From positions 124,001 to 188,000 of the forward strand of contig CBDFIY010000003.1 of NCBI GenBank assembly GCA_965248335.1: a stretch of 64,000 nucleotides of DNA, in the 5' to 3' direction. Both the position numbers and the translations under genes were made by a program. The stretch comes from CAKMZU01 sp965248335. GTDB taxonomy: Bacteria > Pseudomonadota > Gammaproteobacteria > Pseudomonadales > DT-91. A model generated the notes under the pieces. That model saw nothing but the letters and a program-made list of their open reading frames with translations, searched no databases and had not been told where the DNA came from. This document shows, one piece after another, positions 18,775 to 28,277 of the stretch (the stretch's first letter is position 1; each line of letters opens with the position of its first letter).

Positions 18775-20535
18775 ATGTCATCTGAACCCACAAACGAACC
18801 CAAGCTTGAAACTTTTGAAGCGCTTGGATTACCTGAAACCATGCTTCAAGCCATTAAAGATATTGGCTATGAAAGACCTTCGCCTATTCAGTCGCAAGCT
18901 ATCCCTTATTTGTTGGATGGGCGAGATTTACTCGGTGTCGCACAGACGGGTACGGGTAAGACCGCAGCCTTTGCGCTGCCTCTGCTGTCACGCTTAGACT
19001 TGTCGAGCCGAGATGTGCAGATATTGTGTCTTGCGCCCACAAGAGAGCTTGCGATTCAAGTGGAAGAAGCGTTTAGAAGCTATGCTAAGAATCTGAAAGG
19101 TTTTCACTCAGCCGCGATCTATGGTGGGCAATCTTACCCTGTACAGATTAAGGCGCTAAAAAAAGGTCCGCAAGTGATTGTAGGTACGCCTGGGCGCGTG
19201 ATGGATCACATGCGTAAGGGCACTATTAAGCTCAATAACCTGCAAGCACTTATTTTAGATGAAGCTGATGAGATGCTGCGAATGGGTTTTATCGACGATG
19301 TTGAATGGGTGTTGGAGCAAACGCCGAATACACAACAAATTGCGCTATTTTCAGCGACGATGCCATCTGCAATCAAACGCATCACTAAAAAGTACTTGAA
19401 AGACCCTGCTGAAGTGACGATTAAGCTAAAAACCACCACCGCAGAAAGTATTCGCCAGCGTTATTGGCAGCTGAGCAATCCTGAAAAGCTTGATACGCTT
19501 GCACGTATCATCGATTCAGAAACCTATGATGCAATGATTATTTTTGTGCGTACCAAAAATTCCACGGTCGAGATTGCTGAAAAATTACAGGCACTTGGCC
19601 ATGCTGCTGATGCACTGAATGGTGACATGGCGCAAAACGTGCGCGAAAAGTGTATTACTAACCTGAAAAAAGGCCGTTTAGATATTCTGATTGCGACCGA
19701 TGTGGCGGCACGAGGCTTAGACGTAGAGCGCATCAGTCACGTTATCAATTATGACGTACCCTATGATACCGAATCCTATGTGCATCGTATTGGCCGTACA
19801 GGGCGAGCAGGGCGCAAAGGCGAAGCGATTTTATTTGTAAACAACCGCGAACAGCGTATGTTGCAAGCGATTGAGCGGGCAACGCGTCAAAAAATTGAAA
19901 AATTCGTTTTTCCGAGTAATGAAGAGCTCAATGATCGCAAAAAGCAGCGATTTTTTGCACAAATCGATACGGCTTTAGGTGAAGACTCGGAAGAGTATCA
20001 AACTTTAATGGGTGAGTATCTTGACAAAAATTCGATTGAAGCTGAAGACTTAGCTTCTGTTCTCGCGTTTATGTTGCATGACAGTAAACCTTTCCGCATT
20101 AAAGATTTACCTAAACCTAAAAAGCGCGAACGCACACGTAAAGATTCTCGTCGAGAAAATACACCCGACCGTGATCGAGGCGAAAGACCAAGACGTCAGC
20201 GTTCAGCATCAGATGAAGGCCTAACGACTTGCCGTATTGAAGTCGGTGAAAATCAAGGTGCTAAAAAAGGCAATATCGTCGGTGCGATTGCCAATGAGTG
20301 CGATTTGGATTCCAGTAACATTGGTAAAATCGTTATTCGTGATGATTATAGCTTGGTTGATTTACCGGGTGATATTCCGAAGCCTATGATGCAAAAGCTG
20401 CAAAAAATTCGTATTGCTGGGTTGCCGATGAAGCTCTCTGTGATGTCGGGTAAGGCCGATAAAGACAGTAAACCAGATGCGCCAAAGGCAAGGAAGAGAA
20501 AACCAAAACCTGCGCCTAAAAAGAAATCGTCTTAA
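18775..20535 (+). CDS. deaD: ATP-dependent DEAD-box RNA helicase
   Basis: This 586-residue helicase has all the core motifs: AQTGTGKT (motif I), PTRELAIQ (Ia), TPGRVMDH (Ib), DEADEM (II), FSAT (III), ATDVAARGLD (V) and HRIGRTGRAGRKG (VI). A DbpA-type RNA-binding domain sits near 475-550 (TTCRIEVGENQGAKKGNIVG) and the tail is Lys/Arg-rich. This arrangement is that of DeaD/CsdA, which unwinds structured RNA in ribosome assembly, mRNA decay and cold adaptation. A leader hairpin pair lies upstream and a perfect 8-bp hairpin downstream. Confidence 0.93.
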   Translation: MSSEPTNEPKLETFEALGLPETMLQAIKDIGYERPSPIQSQAIPYLLDGRDLLGVAQTGTGKTAAFALPLLSRLDLSSRDVQILCLAPTRELAIQVEEAFRSYAKNLKGFHSAAIYGGQSYPVQIKALKKGPQVIVGTPGRVMDHMRKGTIKLNNLQALILDEADEMLRMGFIDDVEWVLEQTPNTQQIALFSATMPSAIKRITKKYLKDPAEVTIKLKTTTAESIRQRYWQLSNPEKLDTLARIIDSETYDAMIIFVRTKNSTVEIAEKLQALGHAADALNGDMAQNVREKCITNLKKGRLDILIATDVAARGLDVERISHVINYDVPYDTESYVHRIGRTGRAGRKGEAILFVNNREQRMLQAIERATRQKIEKFVFPSNEELNDRKKQRFFAQIDTALGEDSEEYQTLMGEYLDKNSIEAEDLASVLAFMLHDSKPFRIKDLPKPKKRERTRKDSRRENTPDRDRGERPRRQRSASDEGLTTCRIEVGENQGAKKGNIVGAIANECDLDSSNIGKIVIRDDYSLVDLPGDIPKPMMQKLQKIRIAGLPMKLSVMSGKADKDSKPDAPKARKRKPKPAPKKKSS

Positions 20536-20544
20536 TTTTGTTCT

Positions 20545-20575
20545 AGGCCTATATTCATAGGCCTTGTCTTATTTC
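20545..20575 (+). terminator. Terminator after deaD
   Basis: An 8-bp perfect stem AGGCCTAT / ATAGGCCT with loop ATTC lies 10 bp after the deaD stop and is followed by the T-rich sequence TGTCTTATTT. The T-run is interrupted, so efficiency is uncertain. Confidence 0.6.
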
Positions 20576-20678
20576 TCGTAAGTTTTTATTTTCGCTGCTA
20601 TTGAGCGAAGTTAAAAGTTTTATGAACTTTTTTTTAGCGTTAAAGTCTTTTAATAATTGAATTATTTTAAGATTTTTT

Positions 20679-21410
20679 ATGAAACGTTATTTCCTTTTCT
20701 TTGTTTGTGTTTTGGGCGCTTGTATTTGCTGCAGTAAAAATGCTAAAGCGGGTAAGAGGGGAGCGTCTACTGATGATAATGAGGCGGCAGAAGCTTTACT
20801 GTCTTTATCGCAGGCAAAAACCCCCCGCCTTCAAATGCCTAAAATTGTAAATTGTTTTTCTCTTAACGCAGGAACACTTTCCTCAGTGGTTAATACACCG
20901 CCAGATACGCCGCCTGAAAATCGTTGGGAAGACCCTTTTATCGATCGAGAAATGCATGCACAAAAAGGGAGGCTCCCTTGTTCAGGGGCGAAGAAAGCAG
21001 CTATAGACTTCGCCTGGGCAGTTCTTGGGGAGGATGATGTTGGTAGGAAAGAGCTAATTAGCAAGAATCAACCTGTGATCACTACTCGGCTAAGTGACTT
21101 ATCGGTGTTCAATAAAATCTTAAAGGATGCAGGTAGATCCCCTATTGATTATGGCGCGATAGGGAATAATTCGAGACCGGTTGATCCCCTCGTGCCTGTG
21201 CCGGGTCAACCGACAATGATGGTGAGTGATGAAGATTTCAGAAATTTTTTGAAGAAAGATAAGGTGACGGTGTCGGTTATTTTTCAAGGGGCTCTTTCGG
21301 CGGGGAAAAATGACGTCCCGCATGTGATAGAAAATTCAGGCCGGGTAAATAGGGTTGAACTGCCTTGGTACCACCCTTATGTGAAACAAATTACAGGGTT
21401 GTATCAATAG
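20679..21410 (+). CDS. Exported protein of unknown function
   Basis: This 243-residue protein begins with a signal peptide, MKRYFLFFVCVLGACICC, and the mature part starts near KNAKAGKRG. A lipoprotein is possible because of the cysteines at the end of the hydrophobic core. The mature part is mostly polar, with a Pro-rich stretch (NTPPDTPPENRW) and the segment PLVPVPGQPTMMVSDEDF. I see no membrane segment after the signal and no catalytic motif. It is convergent with the TonB-dependent receptor and separated from it by a strong hairpin. I do not recognise a family. Confidence 0.6.
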   Translation: MKRYFLFFVCVLGACICCSKNAKAGKRGASTDDNEAAEALLSLSQAKTPRLQMPKIVNCFSLNAGTLSSVVNTPPDTPPENRWEDPFIDREMHAQKGRLPCSGAKKAAIDFAWAVLGEDDVGRKELISKNQPVITTRLSDLSVFNKILKDAGRSPIDYGAIGNNSRPVDPLVPVPGQPTMMVSDEDFRNFLKKDKVTVSVIFQGALSAGKNDVPHVIENSGRVNRVELPWYHPYVKQITGLYQ

Positions 21411-21423
21411 ATAAAGACGGCGT

Positions 21424-21450
21424 AAGAAAAAAACGGGGTTACCCCCGTTT
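21424..21450 (-). terminator. Terminator after the TonB-dependent receptor
   Basis: A perfect 8-bp stem AAACGGGG / CCCCGTTT with a 4-nt loop lies 8 bp past the receptor stop. On the minus strand it is followed by a T-run (TTTT and more). It sits between two convergent genes and could act in both directions. Confidence 0.85.
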
Positions 21451-21457
21451 GTTGAGA

Positions 21458-23635
21458 TTAAAAAGTGTAAGTAACGTCGGCACCAAAGGTACGTGGATCG
21501 CCGTAGTAGTTGATGCCAGAAGTTGGCCCTGCTGGGATACCGTTAACGCGATAAGCTTCGCCAGTCAGGTTTTTACCCCAGAGCCCGAGGTCTAGCGTTT
21601 GGTTTCCACCCACTGAAATATCAGCTAGCGCTATGCGTCCATTTAAAAGGCCGTATGCGTCACTTTTTGTTTTCGCTGCAGCATCTTTCTGGCGATAAAA
21701 GACTTGTTCTGCCGTATAAGAATAATCACCCGTTATTTTAAGTTCTGCAAAGCCAACAGGTTTTGCATAGTTAAAACCAACTGAAAACTTGCTATCTGGC
21801 GCGTAGGCAAAAAGCATTTCATCTTTTTTCTGTTGGCCATCAAGGGGATCAATGAAGTTGGTGTACTCTGCATGTAAATAACCGTAATTGAAAAAAGCCG
21901 TCAGTTCGTCAGTGATAGCAACTAATGTTTCAAGCTCAATGCCTCTGGTTTGTGATTCTCCTGCATTTTCTATTTTGGAGTATCCTGTAGAGTTGTCATA
22001 AGCGGATACCTGCATATTTTTAATGTCGCTTAAAAATAAAGCAAGGTTCGTTTTCAGGCGATTGTCAAACCACTGCCCTTTCATGCCAAGCTCATAAGCC
22101 GTAGATGTTTCTTCGTCATAAGGCGTTTCGGCATTAGCCTTAGTTGCGGACTCACCATTAAATCCACCTGCGCGCCATCCTTGAGAGACTTTCGCATAGG
22201 TGGTTAAATCATCAGTTGCTGCATAGCTAAGTGATACCATGGGAGAAAAATTTGACCATGTTTTCTCTGCGTTAGAGGAATAAGGAAGAACAGTAGGAAA
22301 TCTTGGATTTATATCTGGGTGTTCGACATAAGCTTTTTTTGTTTCTTGCGTAAGTCGTCCGCCTAAAGTCAGTGTCAAAGTGTCTGTTGCTAGCCAGTCG
22401 GCTTGACCAAAAACAGCATACGACGTGCTTTCAGAGCCATAATAGTTGTTTAGTGTATAAGCAGGTATGGGAACACCCACTGATGTTAAATCCCAGTGGT
22501 ATGGGTTTTTGGCATCAACTTGATCAGTATAATAAAAAAGTCCGCTAACAAAATTTATATGGTTTGTAGTACCGATGAGCTGAATTTCTTGAGATGTTTG
22601 ATGGTGCTTAACATTTCTTTGCGTTTCAAAAATCGGCGCAGCCGTTCCATCGTAATCGTTGTAGTCGTTAAACTTCATTTCACGGTAAGCTGTAATAGAC
22701 TTAACGGTTAAATTATCATCAATGTCATAAGTAGTAATTAGGCTATGCCCTGAACTTTCTGACTTATCGAAGTTTGCACCGTTAAGTGCGCCTTTTCCTA
22801 GCCGTTTTGGTTTAGACAGCTTGCCGTCTTTTAGGTTTTCTAGCTGACCAAGCGCCACCGTATTATCGCGCTTTGAGTAATCTACGGTATAAACAAAATT
22901 CAGCTGATCAGTGGCATCAATATTTGCTTTAAAAAGTGCAGCTTGAGAATCCAGTTTTTTAAACTTGTCTATTTTCGCGTTCGGGGCCGTATTCTCGTAA
23001 AACCCTTGGCGGTCACGTTTGCTGTACGACAACATAAAGCTGGCGATATCACCGACGGTGCCAGTATCAACAGTGCCTGCAAATTCGGTATAGCCATAGT
23101 TTCCTGTACCGACTTTGACTTTCGCGCCGAACTCTTCATAAGGCTTGCGCGTCACGAGGTTAATCGCGCCGCCCGTTGTATTTTTCCCGTACAACGTACC
23201 CTGTGGGCCACGCAAAATTTCAATTGCTGATAATTCGGCAACATCAAAAATACCACCGACGTTTTTCGCAATAAAAACGCCATCCATATAAATACCCACC
23301 GAAGGCTCCCATGTTGCAGCGGGATTGATAGATGCTGCCCCTCGAATCGCCACCGTTGCGCCAGTAGAGCCACCCGGTGATGGCGCTATTTGTACGTTAG
23401 GTGCTGTTGAGCCCACATCTGAAATATCAGAAATATTTCGATCGGTAATGGCTTGCGCGTTAATAGCGGTGATCGCAACAGGCACATCTTGTAAATTTTG
23501 CTCGCGTTTTTGTGCGGTAACAACGACTTCTTCAAGGCCTGCGTTTGTTGGCTGGGCCTCTTCGGCAAAGGCGGATAGTGTTAGCGTGGATGCCAGAGCA
23601 GCAGGGATTGCTGCCTTTTTAAAGGGTTTTTTCAA
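21458..23635 (-). CDS. TonB-dependent outer-membrane receptor
   Basis: The protein has a signal peptide (KKAAIPAALASTLTLSAFA), a TonB-box-like stretch (LEEVVVTAQKREQ), a plug domain (VPVAITAINAQ ... EILRGPQGTLYGKNTTGGAIN) and a 22-strand-type barrel ending in DPRTFGADVTYTF. It imports a large ligand across the outer membrane with energy from TonB-ExbBD; siderophore, haem, glycan or another ligand cannot be told apart here. I prefer the TTG at 23635 because a good Shine-Dalgarno AAGGAG lies 6 bases before it; an in-frame ATG at 23656 has no such site and would place that AAGGAG inside the gene. A near-perfect palindrome lies 68 bp upstream. Confidence 0.93.
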   Translation of the reverse strand: MKKPFKKAAIPAALASTLTLSAFAEEAQPTNAGLEEVVVTAQKREQNLQDVPVAITAINAQAITDRNISDISDVGSTAPNVQIAPSPGGSTGATVAIRGAASINPAATWEPSVGIYMDGVFIAKNVGGIFDVAELSAIEILRGPQGTLYGKNTTGGAINLVTRKPYEEFGAKVKVGTGNYGYTEFAGTVDTGTVGDIASFMLSYSKRDRQGFYENTAPNAKIDKFKKLDSQAALFKANIDATDQLNFVYTVDYSKRDNTVALGQLENLKDGKLSKPKRLGKGALNGANFDKSESSGHSLITTYDIDDNLTVKSITAYREMKFNDYNDYDGTAAPIFETQRNVKHHQTSQEIQLIGTTNHINFVSGLFYYTDQVDAKNPYHWDLTSVGVPIPAYTLNNYYGSESTSYAVFGQADWLATDTLTLTLGGRLTQETKKAYVEHPDINPRFPTVLPYSSNAEKTWSNFSPMVSLSYAATDDLTTYAKVSQGWRAGGFNGESATKANAETPYDEETSTAYELGMKGQWFDNRLKTNLALFLSDIKNMQVSAYDNSTGYSKIENAGESQTRGIELETLVAITDELTAFFNYGYLHAEYTNFIDPLDGQQKKDEMLFAYAPDSKFSVGFNYAKPVGFAELKITGDYSYTAEQVFYRQKDAAAKTKSDAYGLLNGRIALADISVGGNQTLDLGLWGKNLTGEAYRVNGIPAGPTSGINYYGDPRTFGADVTYTF

Positions 23636-23702
23636 GATACTCTCCTTAGTTTTCATGTTTTTATTATTTGTTTGATCTAGGGAGGGTATTTTATATGAAA
23701 AT

Positions 23703-23718
23703 TGTCATCATGATGTCA
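23703..23718. promoter_or_regulatory. Operator-like palindrome upstream of the TonB receptor
   Basis: TGTCATCATGATGTCA contains a perfect 10-bp palindrome CATCATGATG, extended by matching TG/CA ends around one mismatch on each side. It lies 68 bp before the receptor start. It does not match the Fur consensus well. A binding site for a dimeric repressor is an inference. Confidence 0.3.
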
Positions 23719-23793
23719 CAAAGCGTGCATTCGTGAACTCGATCGCTTTTCAAGCGCGTATTTTTTTGGGATTAATTTGAGGCGTTAGATTAT

Positions 23794-24333
23794 TTATTTT
23801 TCTAGTTTATAGTTTTCAGCATATTGGTTCATTGCGTTTGTTTGATCGCCGTTAGATGAATAAGTTGATTCGGTGAGGAAGTCCAGTAAAGCTTGTTTAT
23901 GTATAGAATCTTTCAAATACCCAAAGGCCGCATCTTTGTCAGTGGCAATTTCTGTTCTTAATGTAAGAAAAGTATCTTCTTTTAGACTGGGATTGTTTTG
24001 CATCATTTGTACAATGCCTTCTGTGGTTTGATTGCCCTCAAACTTTGCAGCAAAGAAGGCAGGGTAATCATCAGATTCATTGATGGTATTTATAGCAGCC
24101 TTAAATGGGCCTCCTTTAGGCGGTTGATCAATGCTCTGTGAAGTATAATCAAAGAGTGTAGTGAGGAGAGAATTTTTAGCACCCTCATAATATATGGTTT
24201 CAATAACTGATGCGTCACTGGGCATCTGTTCGTCCGCATTGGAAACTTTAGGCCGCGTGCTTTTCAGCATCGAATAAGAAAAAGGAATAAAACAGACAAT
24301 AAGAGAAAAAACTACATAACGGTACATTAACAA
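23794..24333 (-). CDS. Small exported protein of unknown function
   Basis: This 179-residue protein starts with a hydrophobic segment, MLMYRYVVFSLIVCFIPFSYS, which is likely a signal peptide or membrane anchor. The rest is acidic and probably helical, with stretches such as SVIETIYYEGAKNSLLTTLF and KDAAFGYLKDSIHKQALLDF. No cysteine clusters or catalytic motifs stand out. It lies between polA and the TonB-dependent receptor, all on the minus strand, with over 100 bp of gap on each side, so it is probably a separate unit. Family not recognised. Confidence 0.55.
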   Translation of the reverse strand: MLMYRYVVFSLIVCFIPFSYSMLKSTRPKVSNADEQMPSDASVIETIYYEGAKNSLLTTLFDYTSQSIDQPPKGGPFKAAINTINESDDYPAFFAAKFEGNQTTEGIVQMMQNNPSLKEDTFLTLRTEIATDKDAAFGYLKDSIHKQALLDFLTESTYSSNGDQTNAMNQYAENYKLEK

Positions 24334-24491
24334 ATCTGCCTATTACTCTTGCTCAAGATGGATAGCGCTTAATAAGCTGCTTACTCATTATTCGTAATTT
24401 TCAGCTGCACATTAAGACTCAAGAGATATCGAATAGTTCAGTAATCGTTTGATTAAAACGGTAGGTTTTTTGTTCGCTAGAAATAATATAT

Positions 24492-27209
24492 TTAATGTGC
24501 TTCATCCCAGTTATTGCCGACACCCACATCGACGATGAGTGGGATATCAAGTGTCGCAGCATTTTGCATGCTGTCTTTCACGCATTGGGTAAAGGCATCA
24601 AGTTGGCTTTCTGGGACTTCAAAAACGAGTTCATCATGAACCTGCATGATCATTTTCGTATCAGGAAAGTCGGCTAACTTCTTATCAATTTCAATCATGG
24701 CGAGTTTGATAATATCCGCAGCTGTGCCTTGCATGGGCGCGTTAATAGCTGTGCGTTCGGCTGCCTGGCGTTGTAGGCCATTTTTAGCATTAATTTCAGG
24801 CAGGTAGAGGCGGCGACCAAAGAGCGTTTCGACAAAGCCTTGCTCTCTTGCTTTTTCTTTAATGGTTTCCATATAGCTTTTAACGCCAGGATAACGATCA
24901 AAATACGCATCGACATAACTCTGCGCGGTGCTGCGATTTATGCCTAATTGTTTGCATAAGCCAAACGCCGACATGCCATAAATTAAACCAAAATTAATGG
25001 CTTTTGCATTGCGTCGCTGATCATCAGTGACTTGATCTAATGGTGTATCAAATACTTCAGAAGCGGTGGCTTTGTGGATATCGGCTCCGGCTTTAAAGGC
25101 ATCGAGTAAACCTTTATCGCCTGATAAATGTGCCATGATACGCAGTTCGACCTGACTGTAATCGGCGGCGAGTAATTTCATGCCCTTAGGGGCAATAAAG
25201 GCTTTACGGATGCGGCGGCCTTGTTCGGTACGGATCGGTATATTTTGCAGGTTTGGATTTTTAGAAGATAAACGCCCTGTAGCCGTGACTGCTTGATGGT
25301 ACGACGTGTGGACGCGACCCGTGGCAGGGTTAATCTGTAGTGGCAGCGCATCCGTGTAAGTGGACTTGAGTTTTTTCATGCTGCGATATTGCATGATGAT
25401 GCTGGGCAATTCGTAGTTTTCAGCAAGCTCTTGCAGCACGGGCTCTGCGGTGGAGGGTTGTCCTTTGGGTGTTTTTTTTATCACGGGAATGTCAAGTTTT
25501 TCAAACAAGATGGATTGCAGTTGTTTGGGGGAATTTAGATTGAATTTTTCACCCGCGAGTTCAAATGCTTGCGCTTGCAGTTGGTTGCAGCCGGCTTCTA
25601 ATTCGATACTTTGCTCTTTTAACGCTCTGGCATCGATAAGGCAGCCGTTGTGTTCGACTTTGGTGAGTATAGGAACGAGGGGCATTTCAATGTCACTGTA
25701 TATGCTTGCTGGGCCCTCGTTTTTGATAAGTCTTGCGTTGAGTACTTGATGGAGCCTGAGCGTGATATCGGCATCTTCGGCCGCATAATTTGTTGCGGTG
25801 TCGACATCGATTTGATTGAAGGTGAGTTGTTTTTTACCTTTGCCTGCGATGTCTTCAAAGTGGATGGTTTCATGCCCCAAGTATTTTTGGCTGAGTGTAT
25901 CCATATCGTGACGATGAGCGGTTGAATGGTTGACGTAAGATTCGAGCATAGTGTCGTGTTCTATGCCTTTGAGCTCAATGCCGTGATTCAATAATACGTG
26001 CGCATCGTATTTAAGGTTTTGACCGACTTTTTTGATGTTAGGGTCTTCGAGAATAGGTTTGAAGATCGCCAACGTTTGCTTTCTATCGAGTTGTGCCGGT
26101 GCATCAAGATAATCATGGGCAAGAGGGATATAGCAAGCTTCACCTGCTGTCACGGATAAACACAAACCGACGATTTCAGCGTCCATGAAATCGAGGCTGG
26201 TCGTTTCTGTATCAAAGGCGACTAAATCGGCGGTTGTGATTTTCTTTAGCCAATCATCAAGTTGTGCTTGCGTGGTGACGGTTTCATAGTGTGCTTCTAT
26301 TGTTTCGGGTGTCTCTTCTTGCACCTCTTCATCCGTTTCAAGCTCTTGTTGCCAAGATTTGAACTCAAGATCGGTATAAAGGGCAAACAGCGCTTCATTA
26401 TTGGGTGCGCGACTTTTAAGTGTATCAATGGATTCGGGAAGGTCGACATCGCATTTGATGGTCGCCAGTTTATAGGATAATAAGGCTTTATCTTTTTCGT
26501 CGGCGAGTTTTTCGGGCATTTTCTTTGCGCCACGAAATGTAAGTGCGCGCACGGCTTCTAAATCTTGATAAATCGTATCGAGGCTGCCGAGTTGTTGCAA
26601 TAAGGCCAAGGCAGTTTTTTCACCGACACCTGCAACGCCGGGAATATTATCGGATTTATCACCCATTAAGGCGAGAAAGTCGATGATAAGCTCGGCGGGA
26701 ATACCAAACTTATCGATTACGCCTTGTTCATCCATGGTGGTATTGTCCATGGTGTTTATCAATGTCACATGATCATTCACCAGTTGCGCCATGTCTTTAT
26801 CGCCGGTGGAAACAATCACAGGGATTTCTCGTTCAGTGGCTTGTTTGGCGTAGGTGCCGATGACATCATCCGCCTCAACGCCCTCGACGATCACCAAAGG
26901 CAAGCCAAGCGCTTCAACAATTTGGTGTATAGGCGCAACTTGTGGCCTTAAATCTTCTGGCATCGGCGGGCGGTTGGCTTTATAGTCGGCATATAAGTCG
27001 CTCCGAAATGTCTTACCTTTTGCATCAAATATCATCACAATAAGGCTATCTGGATAGGCTTTTTGCAAACTTTTGAGCATGTTGATGACGCCCTTAACCG
27101 CGCCAGTTGGCGAGCCTTTGGAGTTAGTCAAAGGGGGGAGGGCGTGATACGCGCGGTAGAGATAAGAAGAGCCATCAACAAGAACAATAGGGTTTGAAGA
27201 TTCAGACAT
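24492..27209 (-). CDS. polA: DNA polymerase I
   Basis: This 905-residue protein has the three Pol I parts. The 5'-3' exonuclease is at the N-terminus (VDGSSYLYRAYHALPPLTNS, GDKSDNIPGVAGVGEKTA near 190). The 3'-5' proofreading domain is around 310-500, with the DxE residues in VAFDTETTSLDF, so it should be active. The family-A polymerase domain includes KNPNLQNIPIRTEQGRRIR, LAADYSQVELRIMAHLSGD and MQVHDELVFEV. It fills gaps in repair and removes RNA primers. It is divergent from thrB, with an 83-bp shared promoter gap, an arrangement also seen in other gammaproteobacteria. Confidence 0.98.
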   Translation of the reverse strand: MSESSNPIVLVDGSSYLYRAYHALPPLTNSKGSPTGAVKGVINMLKSLQKAYPDSLIVMIFDAKGKTFRSDLYADYKANRPPMPEDLRPQVAPIHQIVEALGLPLVIVEGVEADDVIGTYAKQATEREIPVIVSTGDKDMAQLVNDHVTLINTMDNTTMDEQGVIDKFGIPAELIIDFLALMGDKSDNIPGVAGVGEKTALALLQQLGSLDTIYQDLEAVRALTFRGAKKMPEKLADEKDKALLSYKLATIKCDVDLPESIDTLKSRAPNNEALFALYTDLEFKSWQQELETDEEVQEETPETIEAHYETVTTQAQLDDWLKKITTADLVAFDTETTSLDFMDAEIVGLCLSVTAGEACYIPLAHDYLDAPAQLDRKQTLAIFKPILEDPNIKKVGQNLKYDAHVLLNHGIELKGIEHDTMLESYVNHSTAHRHDMDTLSQKYLGHETIHFEDIAGKGKKQLTFNQIDVDTATNYAAEDADITLRLHQVLNARLIKNEGPASIYSDIEMPLVPILTKVEHNGCLIDARALKEQSIELEAGCNQLQAQAFELAGEKFNLNSPKQLQSILFEKLDIPVIKKTPKGQPSTAEPVLQELAENYELPSIIMQYRSMKKLKSTYTDALPLQINPATGRVHTSYHQAVTATGRLSSKNPNLQNIPIRTEQGRRIRKAFIAPKGMKLLAADYSQVELRIMAHLSGDKGLLDAFKAGADIHKATASEVFDTPLDQVTDDQRRNAKAINFGLIYGMSAFGLCKQLGINRSTAQSYVDAYFDRYPGVKSYMETIKEKAREQGFVETLFGRRLYLPEINAKNGLQRQAAERTAINAPMQGTAADIIKLAMIEIDKKLADFPDTKMIMQVHDELVFEVPESQLDAFTQCVKDSMQNAATLDIPLIVDVGVGNNWDEAH

Positions 27210-27292
27210 GGTTGACTAGGGTTCACAAGTAAATCGAACTTTTATCTTACCACCGCAACAAACAAATGATGAACTTTAATTAGGGCGCAGCT

Positions 27293-28273
27293 ATGGCCGT
27301 TTTTACTACCTTAGATTTTGACGAAATTAATGCGCTGATTCAGCCTTATGGTATTGGTGATTTAGTGAGTTTTAGTGGCGTGAGCGCGGGGCTTGAAAAC
27401 ACCAATTATGCAATCACAACCAGTTCAAACCACATGGCTGAGGAATACGGTCATGATCGGCAAGGCGAATATTTTTTAACCATTTTTGAGGAGTTGCCTG
27501 AAAACGATTTGCCCTTCCATTTAGGCCTTTTGGAAACCTTGGGGAACAAAGGTATACCTGTGTCGATCCCCGTCAGGGATTATGATGGCAAGTCGATTCA
27601 AACCATCGCCGGAAAACCGGCGGTATTGTGCCCGAGCTTACAAGGCCATCATCCGGGTGACGCATCGGTACCACAGTGCGAGGCGATGGGTGATATGTTG
27701 GCGCGTATTCATGAAATCTCGGATGGTGTTGATTACCACAAAGGCGGTATTCGTGATGTTAAATGGTTACAAAAAACATTAGCGCAAGTCGAATCCGGAT
27801 TGAGTGATGATGAGCGGCAATTATGCCATCAGACGATGGATGACTACTTACAGGTTTGCAAAGAAAATAACTTGCCTTCCACGATTATTCACGGCGATTT
27901 GTTTCGTGATAACGCGTTATTTGATGGTAATAATTTGACAGGCGTGATTGATTTTTTCAGCGCAGGCAGAGGGTTTGCATTGTATGACATTGCAGTGAGT
28001 GCGAATGACTGGTGTGTGTCGGGCGATCATCTGGATGCAGATAAGCTGCAGGCGTTTGCCCAAGGTTATTCGGCACATCGCCCCTTTACTGATGAAGAGA
28101 AAGCTCATTGGCCGCTGTTTGTGAAACTGACGGCGATGCGCTTTTGGTTATCCCGTATTCAGGCACACCAGCGTATTTTGTCACATCCGCATGAGCTGAA
28201 TACCTTTAAAAGCCCTGAGCCTTTTCGGCGGTTGTTTTTACGTTATGTGAATGCCTCTGTACTGGCGATATAA
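27293..28273 (+). CDS. thrB: Homoserine kinase, choline-kinase-like type
   Basis: This 326-residue kinase makes O-phosphohomoserine in threonine synthesis. It is of the aminoglycoside/choline-kinase fold rather than the GHMK type. Evidence: GVSAGLENTNYAITTS near the N-terminus, PCP-like segment AVLCPSLQGHHP, the catalytic loop IIHGDLFRDNALF and the metal-binding GVIDFFSAGRG. Its position next to polA matches other gammaproteobacteria with this type of thrB. A short exported protein follows and may be translationally linked. Confidence 0.93.
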   Translation: MAVFTTLDFDEINALIQPYGIGDLVSFSGVSAGLENTNYAITTSSNHMAEEYGHDRQGEYFLTIFEELPENDLPFHLGLLETLGNKGIPVSIPVRDYDGKSIQTIAGKPAVLCPSLQGHHPGDASVPQCEAMGDMLARIHEISDGVDYHKGGIRDVKWLQKTLAQVESGLSDDERQLCHQTMDDYLQVCKENNLPSTIIHGDLFRDNALFDGNNLTGVIDFFSAGRGFALYDIAVSANDWCVSGDHLDADKLQAFAQGYSAHRPFTDEEKAHWPLFVKLTAMRFWLSRIQAHQRILSHPHELNTFKSPEPFRRLFLRYVNASVLAI

Positions 28274-28277
28274 GCAG

